DNA of 40,110 bases from a virus, in the IMG/VR virus record IMGVR_UViG_3300010883_000104, positions 1-40,110 of that record. One strand, given 5' to 3'. The notes under the pieces are model-generated. The model worked only from the letters and a program-made list of their open reading frames with translations, was not told where the DNA came from and ran no database searches. Positions 1-6,325 of this stretch are shown here, piece by piece (position 1 is the first letter of the stretch; the number at the start of each line of letters is the position of its first letter). A program made the translations under genes and the position numbers.

Positions 1-43
1 AAAGAGAGTTTAAGGTGTGGCCTATCAGCACGGGGGCACGTTC

Positions 44-337
44 TTATTTAGTTGGGCAGGTTCGTTTGTTGTGTCCTGTCTCTTTACACACTGAACAAAT
101 ACCTTTTTTTCCTGGCTTCTTTCCTTTACGACCCTGCACTTTCTTTGCTACGGTTGAGGCTTTTACACTTTTTTTTTTTTTAACTTCGGGAATAATCTGC
201 TCGGGTGCGTTAGGGTTAGCAGTGCTAATGCCTACGCTGGCGAAGTTCAGGCTATCCGCTACATCGTCAAAGACGCCATAGCCATCGTCTAGGCTATCAC
301 AAAAGGAGTTGAGGTCAAATGCAAAATCTTCGTTCAT
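44..337 (-). CDS. Small zinc-knuckle protein
   Basis: 97 aa from the ATG at 337. An in-frame ATG at 394 is rejected because it lies in the promoter -35 box. The N-terminal half is acidic (many Asp around residues 1-35), followed by a Lys-rich linker and a C-terminal zinc knuckle of the form C-x2-C-x4-H-x4-C (CSVCKETGHNKRTC), which usually binds single-stranded nucleic acid. The leader AGAGAAG lies before the ATG and a consensus promoter lies at 366-394. A 13-A run codes for four lysines in the linker. The same GHNxRxC knuckle occurs twice in the protein at 8866-9639. The motif is clear; the biological role is unknown. Confidence 0.8.
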   Translation of the reverse strand: MNEDFAFDLNSFCDSLDDGYGVFDDVADSLNFASVGISTANPNAPEQIIPEVKKKKSVKASTVAKKVQGRKGKKPGKKGICSVCKETGHNKRTCPTK

Positions 338-365
338 GTGATGCTTCTCTATTAAGTTATACCCT

Positions 366-394
366 ATTATCTCAAATATTAAAGGGCTTGTCAA
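366..394 (-). promoter_or_regulatory. Sigma-70 promoter for the 44-337 gene
   Basis: Read on the minus strand: TTGACA (394-389), 17-nt spacer, GATAAT (371-366) with an extended -10 TG. An A-rich tract lies upstream. The predicted start is about 23 nt before the ATG. Confidence 0.85.
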
Positions 395-557
395 GTACTT
401 TTTTAACTTTTTTTTCTTTTTATGAGTCTCGCCGGTTATCTTTCCCTGGGCGATAGTTCAACTAAGTGCTTGATATGATTGGCGTTTGAAAAGTGGGTAG
501 TTTGTGCTTAGATGCCCTCCAGCAACTCGCGCTCATACCCAGGAGCAGACAATGCGC

Positions 558-794
558 TTAGATTGAGCCTAGGCGCGGCTTGTGATCAGCAACGCCACTG
601 CGCGTATCGTGCCAGCCGCCGTCAATGCTGCTAAGGCCGCACGCCTTAAGGAATAGGTCCCGGCGGAAGTTCTTGTTGTTAGGGGCGCATACGTCATCGG
701 CTAGACGGCATGCAGCGATAACCCGGTCTTGCGGGTCCGTGAAGGGAATGTTCTTGATTGTGTTAGCGATTGCTTCAAAGTGCTTACGAGTCAT
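558..794 (-). CDS. Small phage protein of unknown function
   Basis: 78 aa. The start MTRKHFEAIA followed by an Ala/Arg-rich helix and RRDLFLKACG resembles a small family I remember from many phages, but I know no function. It has its own promoter (822-850) and an AAGAGAA leader. The C-terminus looks abnormal. After residues KPRL the frame ends at once, while the frame two bases along stays open through about 16 more protein-like residues (SALSAPGYERELLEGI) to a stop near 507. This may be a frameshift scar. Local G+C is higher than in neighbouring genes. Confidence 0.75.
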   Translation of the reverse strand: MTRKHFEAIANTIKNIPFTDPQDRVIAACRLADDVCAPNNKNFRRDLFLKACGLSSIDGGWHDTRSGVADHKPRLGSI

Positions 795-821
795 TTGATT
801 CTCTTAATTAAGTTATTACTT

Positions 822-850
822 ATTATCTCATAGTTTAAAGCCGAAGTCAA
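822..850 (-). promoter_or_regulatory. Sigma-70 promoter for the 558-794 gene
   Basis: TTGACT (850-845), 17-nt spacer, GATAAT (827-822) with TG one base before the -10. It overlaps the last codons of the gene at 828-1025. Confidence 0.8.
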
Positions 851-1025
851 GCTTTATTTTCATTTTATTTTGCTTTTCTTTCGGTGTCATGGGTTTGACG
901 GGGCTAGGGTGACTGAATATTGACACTTTACAAGATGGATTATGTGTGGTAGTCTTAGGTACAGTACCCCTTTTCCACTTGCACACCAACTCTCTAACTA
1001 AACTATTTATGCTTAATACTATCAT
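828..1025 (-). CDS. Possible small basic protein, unknown
   Basis: 65 aa, basic, no recognisable domain. Support comes from context. The upstream sequence contains the CTTAAGAGAG leader seen before other genes here, though 14-17 nt from the ATG, and the 3' end overlaps the next promoter as many real genes in this window do (C-terminal KLDFGFKL spans TTGACT). Composition is poor (Lys, Pro, Ser), and no promoter of its own is visible. It could be a decayed gene. Confidence 0.45.
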   Translation of the reverse strand: MIVLSINSLVRELVCKWKRGTVPKTTTHNPSCKVSIFSHPSPVKPMTPKEKQNKMKIKLDFGFKL

Positions 1026-1060
1026 GTCTTACTTTATTACTCTCTTAAGCCTTTATTATA

Positions 1061-1315
1061 TTATCGGTTAACGGTTGGAATGATAGCCGCGCTTAGGTGG
1101 TCCCAATGTAAAGTACGCAAGCCTTCGTCGGTTACTACGTCGTAACATCCATTCTGTTGGAAGTTATCGTTCTTTCCTAAGAGCCAACCGAAACTATACA
1201 AACCACCTGATTCATGAATACGTATATCAGAACCTTGTTCTGTGAATCTTAGTTTGTTTATAGTCATGTTTGTTAGGTTGTAGAATCCGAACTTCATATT
1301 CATATCTTTACTCAT
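1061..1315 (-). CDS. Small protein, unknown
   Basis: 84 aa, no recognised family. Mixed composition with several aromatic residues, suggesting a small globular domain. The leader GAGAGAGAAAAAAATA before the ATG matches the G-A-rich ribosome-binding leader used repeatedly in this region. The upstream promoter has lost its -35 box (see 1356-1384). Confidence 0.7.
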   Translation of the reverse strand: MSKDMNMKFGFYNLTNMTINKLRFTEQGSDIRIHESGGLYSFGWLLGKNDNFQQNGCYDVVTDEGLRTLHWDHLSAAIIPTVNR

Positions 1316-1355
1316 TATTTTTTTCTCTCTCGCTATTATTACTTACTACACTTAC

Positions 1356-1384
1356 AGTATATCAAATATTTTATTATAACTCTC
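1356..1384 (-). promoter_or_regulatory. Degenerate copy of the repeated promoter
   Basis: TGATATACT (an extended -10, with TATACT at 1361-1356) is preceded by an AT-rich spacer like the other promoters, but the -35 position reads GAGAGT. That stretch encodes the C-terminus of the gene at 1374-1577. It may act as an extended -10 promoter or be inactive. Confidence 0.4.
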
Positions 1385-1577
1385 GCAAAGATTCTAATAG
1401 TAGTTGCTCAAGTTCTTCTAGGTCATCAGTCGGGCATAGTCCTAACTCAAAGAGTACTGGGATTCTATCTTCATGTTTCTCTACTAACGAACGGGCGATA
1501 CTTTCGTGCGTACTTGTTATAAGTTCGTCAAGTAGATTGTTAATAACAGGTTCAAGGTTTTCTTTAACATTACTCAT
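1374..1577 (-). CDS. Small acidic helical protein, unknown
   Basis: 67 aa, very acidic, probably all helical, with a Leu/Glu-rich C-terminal segment (DDLEELEQLLLESLREL). The leader GAGAGAAGGAAAAAATAAA precedes the ATG. No consensus promoter is visible directly upstream, so it is likely cotranscribed with the gene at 1632-1880. No family recognised. Acidic helical proteins of this size in phages are sometimes inhibitors, but nothing in the sequence shows that here. Confidence 0.65.
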   Translation of the reverse strand: MSNVKENLEPVINNLLDELITSTHESIARSLVEKHEDRIPVLFELGLCPTDDLEELEQLLLESLREL

Positions 1578-1631
1578 TTTATTTTTTCCTTCTCTCGGAT
1601 TAAATCTTTCTAGTCTATCCTTAAACCTACT

Positions 1632-1880
1632 TTACCAACGGGACTCTTTCTCGCAGCAATCAGGTTGACCCCAGTTCTCATACTGCCAGTCGGATATTTC
1701 GTTATTCTTACAAAGCATATCAGTAAAGTTATTCCATTCTTCTCGTCGCATTGTGCCGTCAACATATGCTTTGCCGCCGTTGTTGCGTTGTTCAACCTGA
1801 CGAATAGCAGGAAGATATTCCTGTTTGAACATCTCTACTGCTTGTTCCCATAAAATAACTGTGTTAAGATCTGTAGCCAT
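1632..1880 (-). CDS. Small protein, unknown
   Basis: 82 aa, Trp- and Glu-rich, predicted helical. The C-terminal part is unusual (three Trp and two Cys in the last 18 residues). It is first in its unit behind a consensus promoter at 1913-1941. The overlapping reading at 1610-1795 is rejected because it lacks a ribosome-binding site and has poorer composition. No family recognised. Confidence 0.7.
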   Translation of the reverse strand: MATDLNTVILWEQAVEMFKQEYLPAIRQVEQRNNGGKAYVDGTMRREEWNNFTDMLCKNNEISDWQYENWGQPDCCEKESRW

Positions 1881-1912
1881 ATTTTTCTTACTCCGCGATT
1901 GTTTATATTAAT

Positions 1913-1941
1913 ATAATAACATATCTTTCATAGGTTGTCAA
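1913..1941 (-). promoter_or_regulatory. Sigma-70 promoter for the 1632-1880 gene
   Basis: TTGACA (1941-1936), 17-nt spacer, TATTAT (1918-1913) with TG one base before. The -35 lies inside the last codons (LDNL) of the gene at 1928-2149. Confidence 0.75.
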
Positions 1942-2149
1942 GCATTATTTCAATATTATTTTCATTTCTATGACTTTCAATCAGAATGCTTGTGCGAGGG
2001 TATGGGCTATCATTAACAAATATGGGACGGTCTAGGTCCAGATATAGGTTTTGCCCGTGTGTACTGACCTCAGTGTGCCAGATTGAACCTGTAAACGAAT
2101 ATTCGCCCAAGTACATGCCCTTAATCTTATCACCTTTCTCATATGCCAT
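1928..2149 (-). CDS. Small beta-rich protein, possibly KxGDLV-like
   Basis: 73 aa. The start AYEKGDKIKGMYLGEYSFTG resembles the K-G-D opening of the KxGDLV family, followed by beta-strand-like segments (YLDLDRPIFV, SILIESH). It follows the stop of the gene at 2160-2411 by 10 nt, with AGGAG upstream of the ATG. Its C-terminal MLDNL is encoded by the -35 region of the next promoter. Family membership is a weak inference. Confidence 0.7.
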   Translation of the reverse strand: MAYEKGDKIKGMYLGEYSFTGSIWHTEVSTHGQNLYLDLDRPIFVNDSPYPRTSILIESHRNENNIEIMLDNL

Positions 2150-2159
2150 AGGGAGGCTC

Positions 2160-2411
2160 CTAAACCTTGCGGATCCATTCTTTATGATAGTGATAGGTCG
2201 CCTTTTCTTGGCCGGGTACGGCTACGAGATAGCAGTCTTTTGCGCCCAAACCTAACTCATGACCACTTGGCCCTTTGTCTTCAGGACGTGACATGCGAAT
2301 AACAAGACCGATTGATGAATGTCCTGGGAGTAGGTCATCTTTCGCGCACTCGACACTGTGCATGTAATCCCAAATCTGGACTGTCTCTTCATTCTTAAAC
2401 TCTTTGCTCAT
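2160..2411 (-). CDS. Small protein, unknown
   Basis: 83 aa. A short acidic helical N-terminus is followed by a beta-rich part with an RPEDKGPSGHELGLGAKD loop. First gene behind the promoter at 2446-2474, with a long GAGAGAGAGAAAAA leader. No family recognised. It forms a two-gene unit with 1928-2149. Confidence 0.7.
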   Translation of the reverse strand: MSKEFKNEETVQIWDYMHSVECAKDDLLPGHSSIGLVIRMSRPEDKGPSGHELGLGAKDCYLVAVPGQEKATYHYHKEWIRKV

Positions 2412-2445
2412 TTTTCTCTCTCTCTTTCTTGATTGTTATATATAT

Positions 2446-2474
2446 ATTATCTCATATATTTAAACAAAAGTCAA
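2446..2474 (-). promoter_or_regulatory. Sigma-70 promoter for the 2160-2411 unit
   Basis: TTGACT (2474-2469), 17-nt spacer, GATAAT (2451-2446) with an extended -10 TG. Confidence 0.8.
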
Positions 2475-2490
2475 GTATTATTTTTATTTT

Positions 2491-2751
2491 TTATGCTCTT
2501 TCTTCTTCGCAGAAGTTTTTAATGTCGAGCAAAGGAAGCTCTTCAACATAAAGAAACTCAGCGCCACATGTGATGTCGGTCCACTGTTCGACAAGGCTGG
2601 AAGCGGGCATGTTGTCAGGAGTGAGCGGACCCCACTCGTCAATGTACATTCCAGCCCATTGTTCAAGTTGCCACGATGCACCCTCGCGAGTCCTGAATGC
2701 TCGCTCGTCCGTGCCGTGCTTGTGCTCGTATTTTGCTAAGAAGATTTTCAT
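2491..2751 (-). CDS. Small protein, unknown
   Basis: 86 aa, acidic, with a Trp-rich middle (WQLEQWAGMYIDEWGPL). Its ATG shares bases with the stop codon of the upstream gene (TAATG at 2751), with GGAGGAAG as ribosome-binding site, so translation is probably coupled to the KxGDLV protein before it. The 2484-2681 reading in another frame is rejected as a shadow. No family recognised. Confidence 0.75.
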   Translation of the reverse strand: MKIFLAKYEHKHGTDERAFRTREGASWQLEQWAGMYIDEWGPLTPDNMPASSLVEQWTDITCGAEFLYVEELPLLDIKNFCEEERA

Positions 2752-2960
2752 TATAGTCTTCCTCCAATCATTTTGTTCTCGTCGTATCCAATAACTTCTA
2801 AGTCCACAGTGTCAACATGAAATGGATGAATACGGCCATCGACCATAACTTGCCATACTGGGCTTCCGGTTGAATAACCAGGGCCAACAAGCATTCCAAC
2901 CTTTCCTTTGTACTCGGGGTAGAACTCTTCATTGAACTTCACTAAATCACCGACTTTCAT
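2751..2960 (-). CDS. KxGDLV-family small protein
   Basis: 69 aa from the ATG at 2960; an in-frame ATG at 2972 is too close to the promoter. Starts MKVGDLVKF, then KGKVGMLVG, a central VWQVMVDGR and a C-terminal DLEVIGYD. This order (KVGDLV, G-x-V strand, V-x-W/V strand, L-x-V-I near the end) recurs in about fifteen proteins of this window and suggests a small SH3-like or KOW-like beta barrel. Function unknown. First gene behind a perfect TTGACA/TATAAT promoter. Confidence 0.85.
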   Translation of the reverse strand: MKVGDLVKFNEEFYPEYKGKVGMLVGPGYSTGSPVWQVMVDGRIHPFHVDTVDLEVIGYDENKMIGGRL

Positions 2961-2987
2961 TTTACTTCTCAATTAAATTATATTACT

Positions 2988-3016
2988 ATTATAGCAAACA
3001 TATTATTGGTTGTCAA
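2988..3016 (-). promoter_or_regulatory. Strong sigma-70 promoter
   Basis: TTGACA (3016-3011), 17-nt spacer, TATAAT (2993-2988), TG one base before the -10. A perfect consensus. The -35 lies in the last codons of the gene at 3003-3221 (LDNQ). Drives 2751-2960 and 2491-2751. Confidence 0.9.
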
Positions 3017-3221
3017 GAACTTTTTTAAGATGATCTGGATTTTCTCCAGTTTCGTCGTAGTCTGACCATCTCACAGTAATCTCTCCGTCGTATTCGTCAA
3101 CATGTATTACCTTTCCAACCGGAAAGGTTTTTATGGTTGAGCTTTGGCCAGGTAGATTCAAACCATCAATAATGGTTACCTTGTCGCCAATCTTAAATAA
3201 TGTGTCTTGTGTGTTTTCCAT
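3003..3221 (-). CDS. KxGDLV-like small protein
   Basis: 72 aa. After ten residues it reads FKIGDKVTIIDG, then VGKVIHVDEYDGEITVRW, matching the family pattern of a KxGD strand, a G-x-V strand and a V-x-W strand. This looks like a KOW/SH3-type barrel. Leader GGGAGAAGAAA before the ATG. It follows 3239-3829 closely, so the two probably share the promoter at 3860-3888. Role unknown. Confidence 0.8.
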   Translation of the reverse strand: MENTQDTLFKIGDKVTIIDGLNLPGQSSTIKTFPVGKVIHVDEYDGEITVRWSDYDETGENPDHLKKVLDNQ

Positions 3222-3238
3222 TTTCTTCTCCCTATTTT

Positions 3239-3829
3239 TTAAAACTGCTCAATCAATCGCACTTGTGCTGCTCTCTTTTCTTTCAAATAGTTAGCAATTA
3301 CGGGCACTTGGCGAGATTTATATTCTTCAGGTCGGAACAGGAAAATTAGTTCATCGGTCGGTATCTGAACCGTGAAACAATCTTTAGTTTTCTTAACATA
3401 TTTGTGAACAACTTCAGGAGATGCCAGTGCCACAGAAAAACTATGAGGACCACCTGTGTCGACAATCTGTAATACATCGTACTTTGATTCATACGTGCGG
3501 TTCTCGTCATCTCCAAGAGTATTCAACAACCGGATTGCTGCCGTGGTTTTTTTAAGGCTTCCGGTCTTCGTGTACAAAACGTGTTGTTGTGTCTTCTGTT
3601 CTGACTTTAGATTTACCGCTCCAGTCCTGCCGGGAGTTATGAAGTTATAAACGTGGTCATAACCTACTTGGTCAACCCATTCCAACTTCCCTTGGGAAAA
3701 CCATGCAGTTGCACATTCAAGTACATCGGATTTGTCGAATCGATTCTTACGTTCATTCAGTTGATTCCCTAATGATTCCACTAAGTTAAAGAAACGATTG
3801 TATTCTACTTCTGGAAATGTGTGCTGCAT
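3239..3829 (-). CDS. Unknown 196-aa protein, possible nuclease fold
   Basis: 196 aa, beginning MQHTFPEVEYNRFF, with a helical N-terminal part and alternating strands after residue 75. A segment around residues 50-82 (E in KLEWVDQ, D in GYDHVYNF, then VNLKSEQK) loosely resembles a PD-(D/E)xK nuclease core. The match is by eye and weak. It is one of the larger unknowns of the left region and leads its unit behind a consensus promoter, with leader GAGAGAGAAAAAAA. It could equally be a DNA- or RNA-binding regulator. Confidence 0.75.
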   Translation of the reverse strand: MQHTFPEVEYNRFFNLVESLGNQLNERKNRFDKSDVLECATAWFSQGKLEWVDQVGYDHVYNFITPGRTGAVNLKSEQKTQQHVLYTKTGSLKKTTAAIRLLNTLGDDENRTYESKYDVLQIVDTGGPHSFSVALASPEVVHKYVKKTKDCFTVQIPTDELIFLFRPEEYKSRQVPVIANYLKEKRAAQVRLIEQF

Positions 3830-3859
3830 TTTTTTTCTCTCTCGATTAAATATATTACT

Positions 3860-3888
3860 ACTATAACAAATATATTATCAGTTGTCAA
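3860..3888 (-). promoter_or_regulatory. Strong sigma-70 promoter
   Basis: TTGACA (3888-3883), 17-nt spacer, TATAGT (3865-3860), extended TG. Predicted leader about 25 nt to the ATG at 3829. Confidence 0.9.
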
Positions 3889-3898
3889 GAACTTTTTT

Positions 3899-4171
3899 TT
3901 ATTGTGAGCCTGATGCCACGATTGCAAAGTTTTTTGAAGGCCAACAAAAGTTGTTTGTTAGCCATCGATGAACACTCTCATTGAATGCTCCCTCGTGATC
4001 TGGACGCAAGTCCCATGGCACGTCGGGATCTGGCTCCATTGCTTTCAAGTCTGCCCATTCCAAACTTAATTCGTCGGGAAGGGTGACCAAGGAAGGCAAG
4101 TACTCTCTCTGCATTGCGATACCAGGATGGTTAAGGTCCCATTCAACGGCTATCAAGGTTCTCAGAGTCAT
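3899..4171 (-). CDS. Small acidic protein, unknown
   Basis: 90 aa, acidic and Trp/Pro-rich (DPDVPWDLRPDHEG), no recognised family. The ATG immediately follows the TAG stop of 4172-4375, so translation is probably coupled. Last gene of an operon running from 5083 down to 3899. Confidence 0.7.
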   Translation of the reverse strand: MTLRTLIAVEWDLNHPGIAMQREYLPSLVTLPDELSLEWADLKAMEPDPDVPWDLRPDHEGAFNESVHRWLTNNFCWPSKNFAIVASGSQ

Positions 4172-4375
4172 CTATTCCCCTTCAGGCATTGGGTCGATTG
4201 TCATCTTAGAGGGTGATGAAAGCATGGAGTTTTTAATCACGCTTGTCGCTAGTTGCACTAGCCGTTCCTCTGTCTCTTTGCCTGTTATGACCATCCGAAA
4301 ACTGTACTTTTTACCGTTCTTTAAGGTGGCTTTTACCATAACAACTTTATTTTTATTACTGATTGGTACATCCAT
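4172..4375 (-). CDS. Small protein, unknown
   Basis: 67 aa with two strand-like segments (KVVMVKATLKNG, KYSFRMVITG), then a helix and a Pro/Met-rich tail. It may be a small beta-hairpin plus helix domain. GGAGAG is the ribosome-binding site, formed by the last codons of the upstream KxGDLV gene. No family recognised. Confidence 0.7.
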   Translation of the reverse strand: MDVPISNKNKVVMVKATLKNGKKYSFRMVITGKETEERLVQLATSVIKNSMLSSPSKMTIDPMPEGE

Positions 4376-4380
4376 CGTCT

Positions 4381-4611
4381 TTACTCTCCTTTTGCTTTAT
4401 TAACTAGTATCTTGAACTCGTTTGGGTAACGCTCTAAATCACCAACAGCAAAGTAAAGTGCTAGGGTTTCACCCGACCAAAGGACGGAGGCTTTTCTACC
4501 ACCGGGTGACAACTTCAGCACGATACCAACCTGATTGTGCTCGCGAGCGTCACTTTCTGTGTCATAGTATTGATGGTGTGGAGTATATAATATTAAATCA
4601 CCGACCTTCAT
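4381..4611 (-). CDS. KxGDLV-family small protein
   Basis: 76 aa. MKVGDLILYTPHHQ, then NQVGIVLKLSPGG, a central ASVLWSGE and the C-terminal FKILVNKAKGE fit the family order (KVGDL, G-I-V strand, V-x-W strand, L/I-x-I-L end). Lies in a run of three family members (4381-5083), suggesting tandem duplication. No strong ribosome-binding site; it may be coupled to the tiny ORF at 4598-4669 that overlaps its start. Confidence 0.85.
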   Translation of the reverse strand: MKVGDLILYTPHHQYYDTESDAREHNQVGIVLKLSPGGRKASVLWSGETLALYFAVGDLERYPNEFKILVNKAKGE

Positions 4612-4669
4612 TTATAATATCCAGTTTATACCTCTGTACAATGAGAGCGCCGTATACTAACTGACTCAT
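4598..4669 (-). CDS. Possible 23-aa peptide
   Basis: Reading MSQLVYGALIVQRYKLDIIN and three more residues, stop TGA at 4600-4598. It starts 13 nt after the stop of 4683-4922 with AGGAAAAA upstream of the ATG, and runs into the start of the KxGDLV gene at 4611. It may serve mainly to couple translation. Very short, so uncertain. Confidence 0.35.
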   Translation of the reverse strand: MSQLVYGALIVQRYKLDIINEGR

Positions 4670-4682
4670 TTTTTCCTGTGCC

Positions 4683-4922
4683 TTATTCATCTTCGGCTAC
4701 CTCGCTTACCACTACTAAATATTTCTTGTAAGATTTTTTGACATGATTTGCTGCAAAGAAAAGTACTTCAGCAACCTCTTGCGATTCTTTTCCATACGCT
4801 GGCCAGTGGGTGGAGACGACAACACCTACTTCGCCATGATGAACGACCCAGGGTTTATCGGTTGTTCTCCTTTCAATGACTCCTAGTTCGTAATCATATA
4901 TTACTAAGTCACCGATCTTCAT
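4683..4922 (-). CDS. KxGDLV-family small protein
   Basis: 79 aa. MKIGDLVIYDYELGVIERR, then HHGEVGVVVSTHWP, EVAEVLFFAANH and the C-terminal KKYLVVVSEVAEDE. Same strand order as its neighbours. Its ATG overlaps the TGA of 4919-5083 (ATGA), so the pair is translationally coupled. Function unknown; the repeated fold suggests a small nucleic-acid- or protein-binding barrel. Confidence 0.85.
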   Translation of the reverse strand: MKIGDLVIYDYELGVIERRTTDKPWVVHHGEVGVVVSTHWPAYGKESQEVAEVLFFAANHVKKSYKKYLVVVSEVAEDE

Positions 4923-5083
4923 TTAACAATTAACAATTCCAGTGCGTCAGGCTGGATTCTCAATGTTTTGTTTTGTGCAAACAAAACTTCATAGTTGTCT
5001 ATCTCGCCACTGCTGTTCGCAAATGAACTCATAACAACGCCTATGCCTTCAGACTTGTGCTTAACTAAATCACCAATATTCAT
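4919..5083 (-). CDS. KxGDLV-family small protein
   Basis: 54 aa from the ATG at 5083, chosen over an in-frame ATG at 5125 because AGGGAATAAG sits before it and the product then starts like its paralogues (MNIGDLVKHKSEGIGVVMSS). The middle EVLFAQNKTL and the end DALELLIVK complete the family pattern. It is the shortest full member seen here and shows the minimal core of about 54 residues. Confidence 0.8.
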   Translation of the reverse strand: MNIGDLVKHKSEGIGVVMSSFANSSGEIDNYEVLFAQNKTLRIQPDALELLIVK

Positions 5084-5139
5084 CTTATTCCCTTTTATTA
5101 AATCACGGTTCTTCATTAGAACCAACTCTATATACGCAA

Positions 5140-5328
5140 CTATACGAACCCAATGCGGGGCTTTGTTGCTCGTTCACGGTCCTCAGAGCCCATGAAGTAC
5201 TCTACAACCTTGTGAGCGCCATCGATTGACGCTACCATAAGTTGGACGCCATCAGGCAACGACACAAGACATGAGCCATCTTGATTCTTTACTACAACTG
5301 GAAGCCCAAGTTCGATTGATTGATCCAT
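5140..5328 (-). CDS. Small protein, unknown
   Basis: 62 aa. Short strand-like segments (LPVVVKNQDG, SCLVSLPDGVQLMVASIDG) then a charged C-terminus. Behind the promoter at 5357-5385 with leader GAGAAACAAA. First gene of the operon that continues into the KxGDLV run. No family recognised. Confidence 0.7.
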   Translation of the reverse strand: MDQSIELGLPVVVKNQDGSCLVSLPDGVQLMVASIDGAHKVVEYFMGSEDRERATKPRIGFV

Positions 5329-5356
5329 TTTGTTTCTCGATTAAGTTTATATTATT

Positions 5357-5385
5357 ACTATATCAAATATTTTATTGTTTGTCAA
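5357..5385 (-). promoter_or_regulatory. Strong sigma-70 promoter
   Basis: TTGACA (5385-5380), 17-nt spacer, TATAGT (5362-5357), extended TG. Heads the operon 5328 to about 3899. Confidence 0.9.
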
Positions 5386-5397
5386 GAACTTTTCTTT

Positions 5398-5634
5398 CTA
5401 AGGCTCTGCTAGGTCACGACCAAAGGATTCGACGGACTCTTCATTCGCCTCCATATCAGTCATTATTTTAAGTCGCTGGGGGTGCTCGGTGACATTCACA
5501 GTCTCCTCTTCTCCAGTGTTCCACTGAAGTTTAGCAACCTCCATATAACTTGTAGGTGTTGAAAGGTTAATCATGCCAGTAATAACTCCGTTCTTCTCGA
5601 ACAGTTGGCACTTTACCAAATCTCCTGTCTTCAT
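5398..5634 (-). CDS. KxGDLV-family small protein
   Basis: 78 aa. MKTGDLVKCQLFEKNGVITGM, then EVAKLQWNTGEE, QRLKIMTDM and an acidic C-terminal tail not present in most relatives. AAAGGAG precedes the ATG. Behind its own promoter at 5667-5695. Function unknown. Confidence 0.85.
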   Translation of the reverse strand: MKTGDLVKCQLFEKNGVITGMINLSTPTSYMEVAKLQWNTGEEETVNVTEHPQRLKIMTDMEANEESVESFGRDLAEP

Positions 5635-5666
5635 TTCTTTACTCCTTTAAAGTTTATAGATAGGGG

Positions 5667-5695
5667 ATTATAACAGTTTTTTTATTCTTTGTCAA
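5667..5695 (-). promoter_or_regulatory. Strong sigma-70 promoter
   Basis: TTGACA (5695-5690), 17-nt spacer, TATAAT (5672-5667), extended TG. The -35 encodes part of the C-terminal LDKE of the gene at 5682-5897. Confidence 0.9.
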
Positions 5696-5897
5696 GTTTT
5701 TCTTTTTCTTCTTGTTTCTTTTTTCTTCCAACAACGACAAGCTCTTCTTCGTATCTCCATTCACTTGTGGCGTTCTCTGCAAAATAAACCTTGACCAATT
5801 TCGGGGCGCTGTTGATACCATTCTTTTCTTCTATGATATCAATGATTAAACCAAAGCCTGGATAATACCAATCCAACACTAAGTCTCCGACTTTCAT
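5682..5897 (-). CDS. KxGDLV-family small protein
   Basis: 71 aa. MKVGDLVLDWYYPGFGLIIDI, then KLVKVYFAENATSEW, EELVVVGRKKK and a highly charged Lys/Glu tail. Same strand order as its relatives. Ribosome-binding site GGAGGGC. The 3' end overlaps the next promoter. It follows the small membrane protein gene at 5947-6078. Confidence 0.85.
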   Translation of the reverse strand: MKVGDLVLDWYYPGFGLIIDIIEEKNGINSAPKLVKVYFAENATSEWRYEEELVVVGRKKKQEEKEKLDKE

Positions 5898-5946
5898 TTC
5901 GCAGTGCCCTCCGCTTCATTTCTAAGTAGAGCACCACTAGTGTTAT

Positions 5947-6078
5947 TCAGTTATGGGGATCCTTTTTTTGTGTGCTATCTTCGTCTTCCTCTGTGAACCG
6001 CCATGGTGCAAAGAACACCAAGTGAGCAGCGACAACGACAACACTTAAACATATAAATATTATTTCATCTGTTCTCAT
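5947..6078 (-). CDS. Tiny single-pass membrane protein
   Basis: 43 aa, MRTDEIIFICLSVVVVAAHL then VFFAPWRF and an acidic/Lys tail, ending in TGA at 5949-5947. Residues about 6-25 form one hydrophobic transmembrane segment. The ATG lies one base after the TAA of 6080-6307, indicating coupled translation. No family recognised. It is one of several such tiny membrane proteins in the left region. Confidence 0.75.
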   Translation of the reverse strand: MRTDEIIFICLSVVVVAAHLVFFAPWRFTEEDEDSTQKKDPHN

Positions 6079-6079
6079 C

Positions 6080-6307
6080 TTAGTCTTCAAAAAACTCTAA
6101 CTTAAGTTCTCTTTGTTCTGGTGTCGCAACATCCGTCACCGTTCTCTCTACTTCAGGTACTCCAAAGACGTGTGTCTTGTTGTTGTAGGTAACAAACCAT
6201 GCCTGAACTAAGCGAACAAAGTCATCGGTCATTGATTCGAGATCTCCCCGAGTTATGTTGTCGTTCTTATCTTGAACTGGAACATCTATAGAAAAGTTTA
6301 TCTTCAT
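6080..6307 (-). CDS. Small acidic protein, unknown
   Basis: 75 aa, acidic. Starts MKINFSIDVPVQDKND, and the middle (DDFVRLVQAWFVTYNNKTHVFG) looks like a helix followed by a beta hairpin. AAAGGAAAC precedes the ATG. It follows the VWA gene by 18 nt, so it is probably in the same transcript. No family recognised. Confidence 0.7.
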   Translation of the reverse strand: MKINFSIDVPVQDKNDNITRGDLESMTDDFVRLVQAWFVTYNNKTHVFGVPEVERTVTDVATPEQRELKLEFFED

Positions 6308-6325
6308 TGTAAGTTTCCTTTTTGC

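Noticed and set aside
923-928. TTGACA on the plus strand near 923
   Set aside because: No -10 box at 15-19 bases and no rightward gene follows.
2484-2681. Second frame overlapping 2491-2751
   Set aside because: No ribosome-binding site. The 2491-2751 frame has TAATG coupling and GGAGGAAG, so this one is a shadow.
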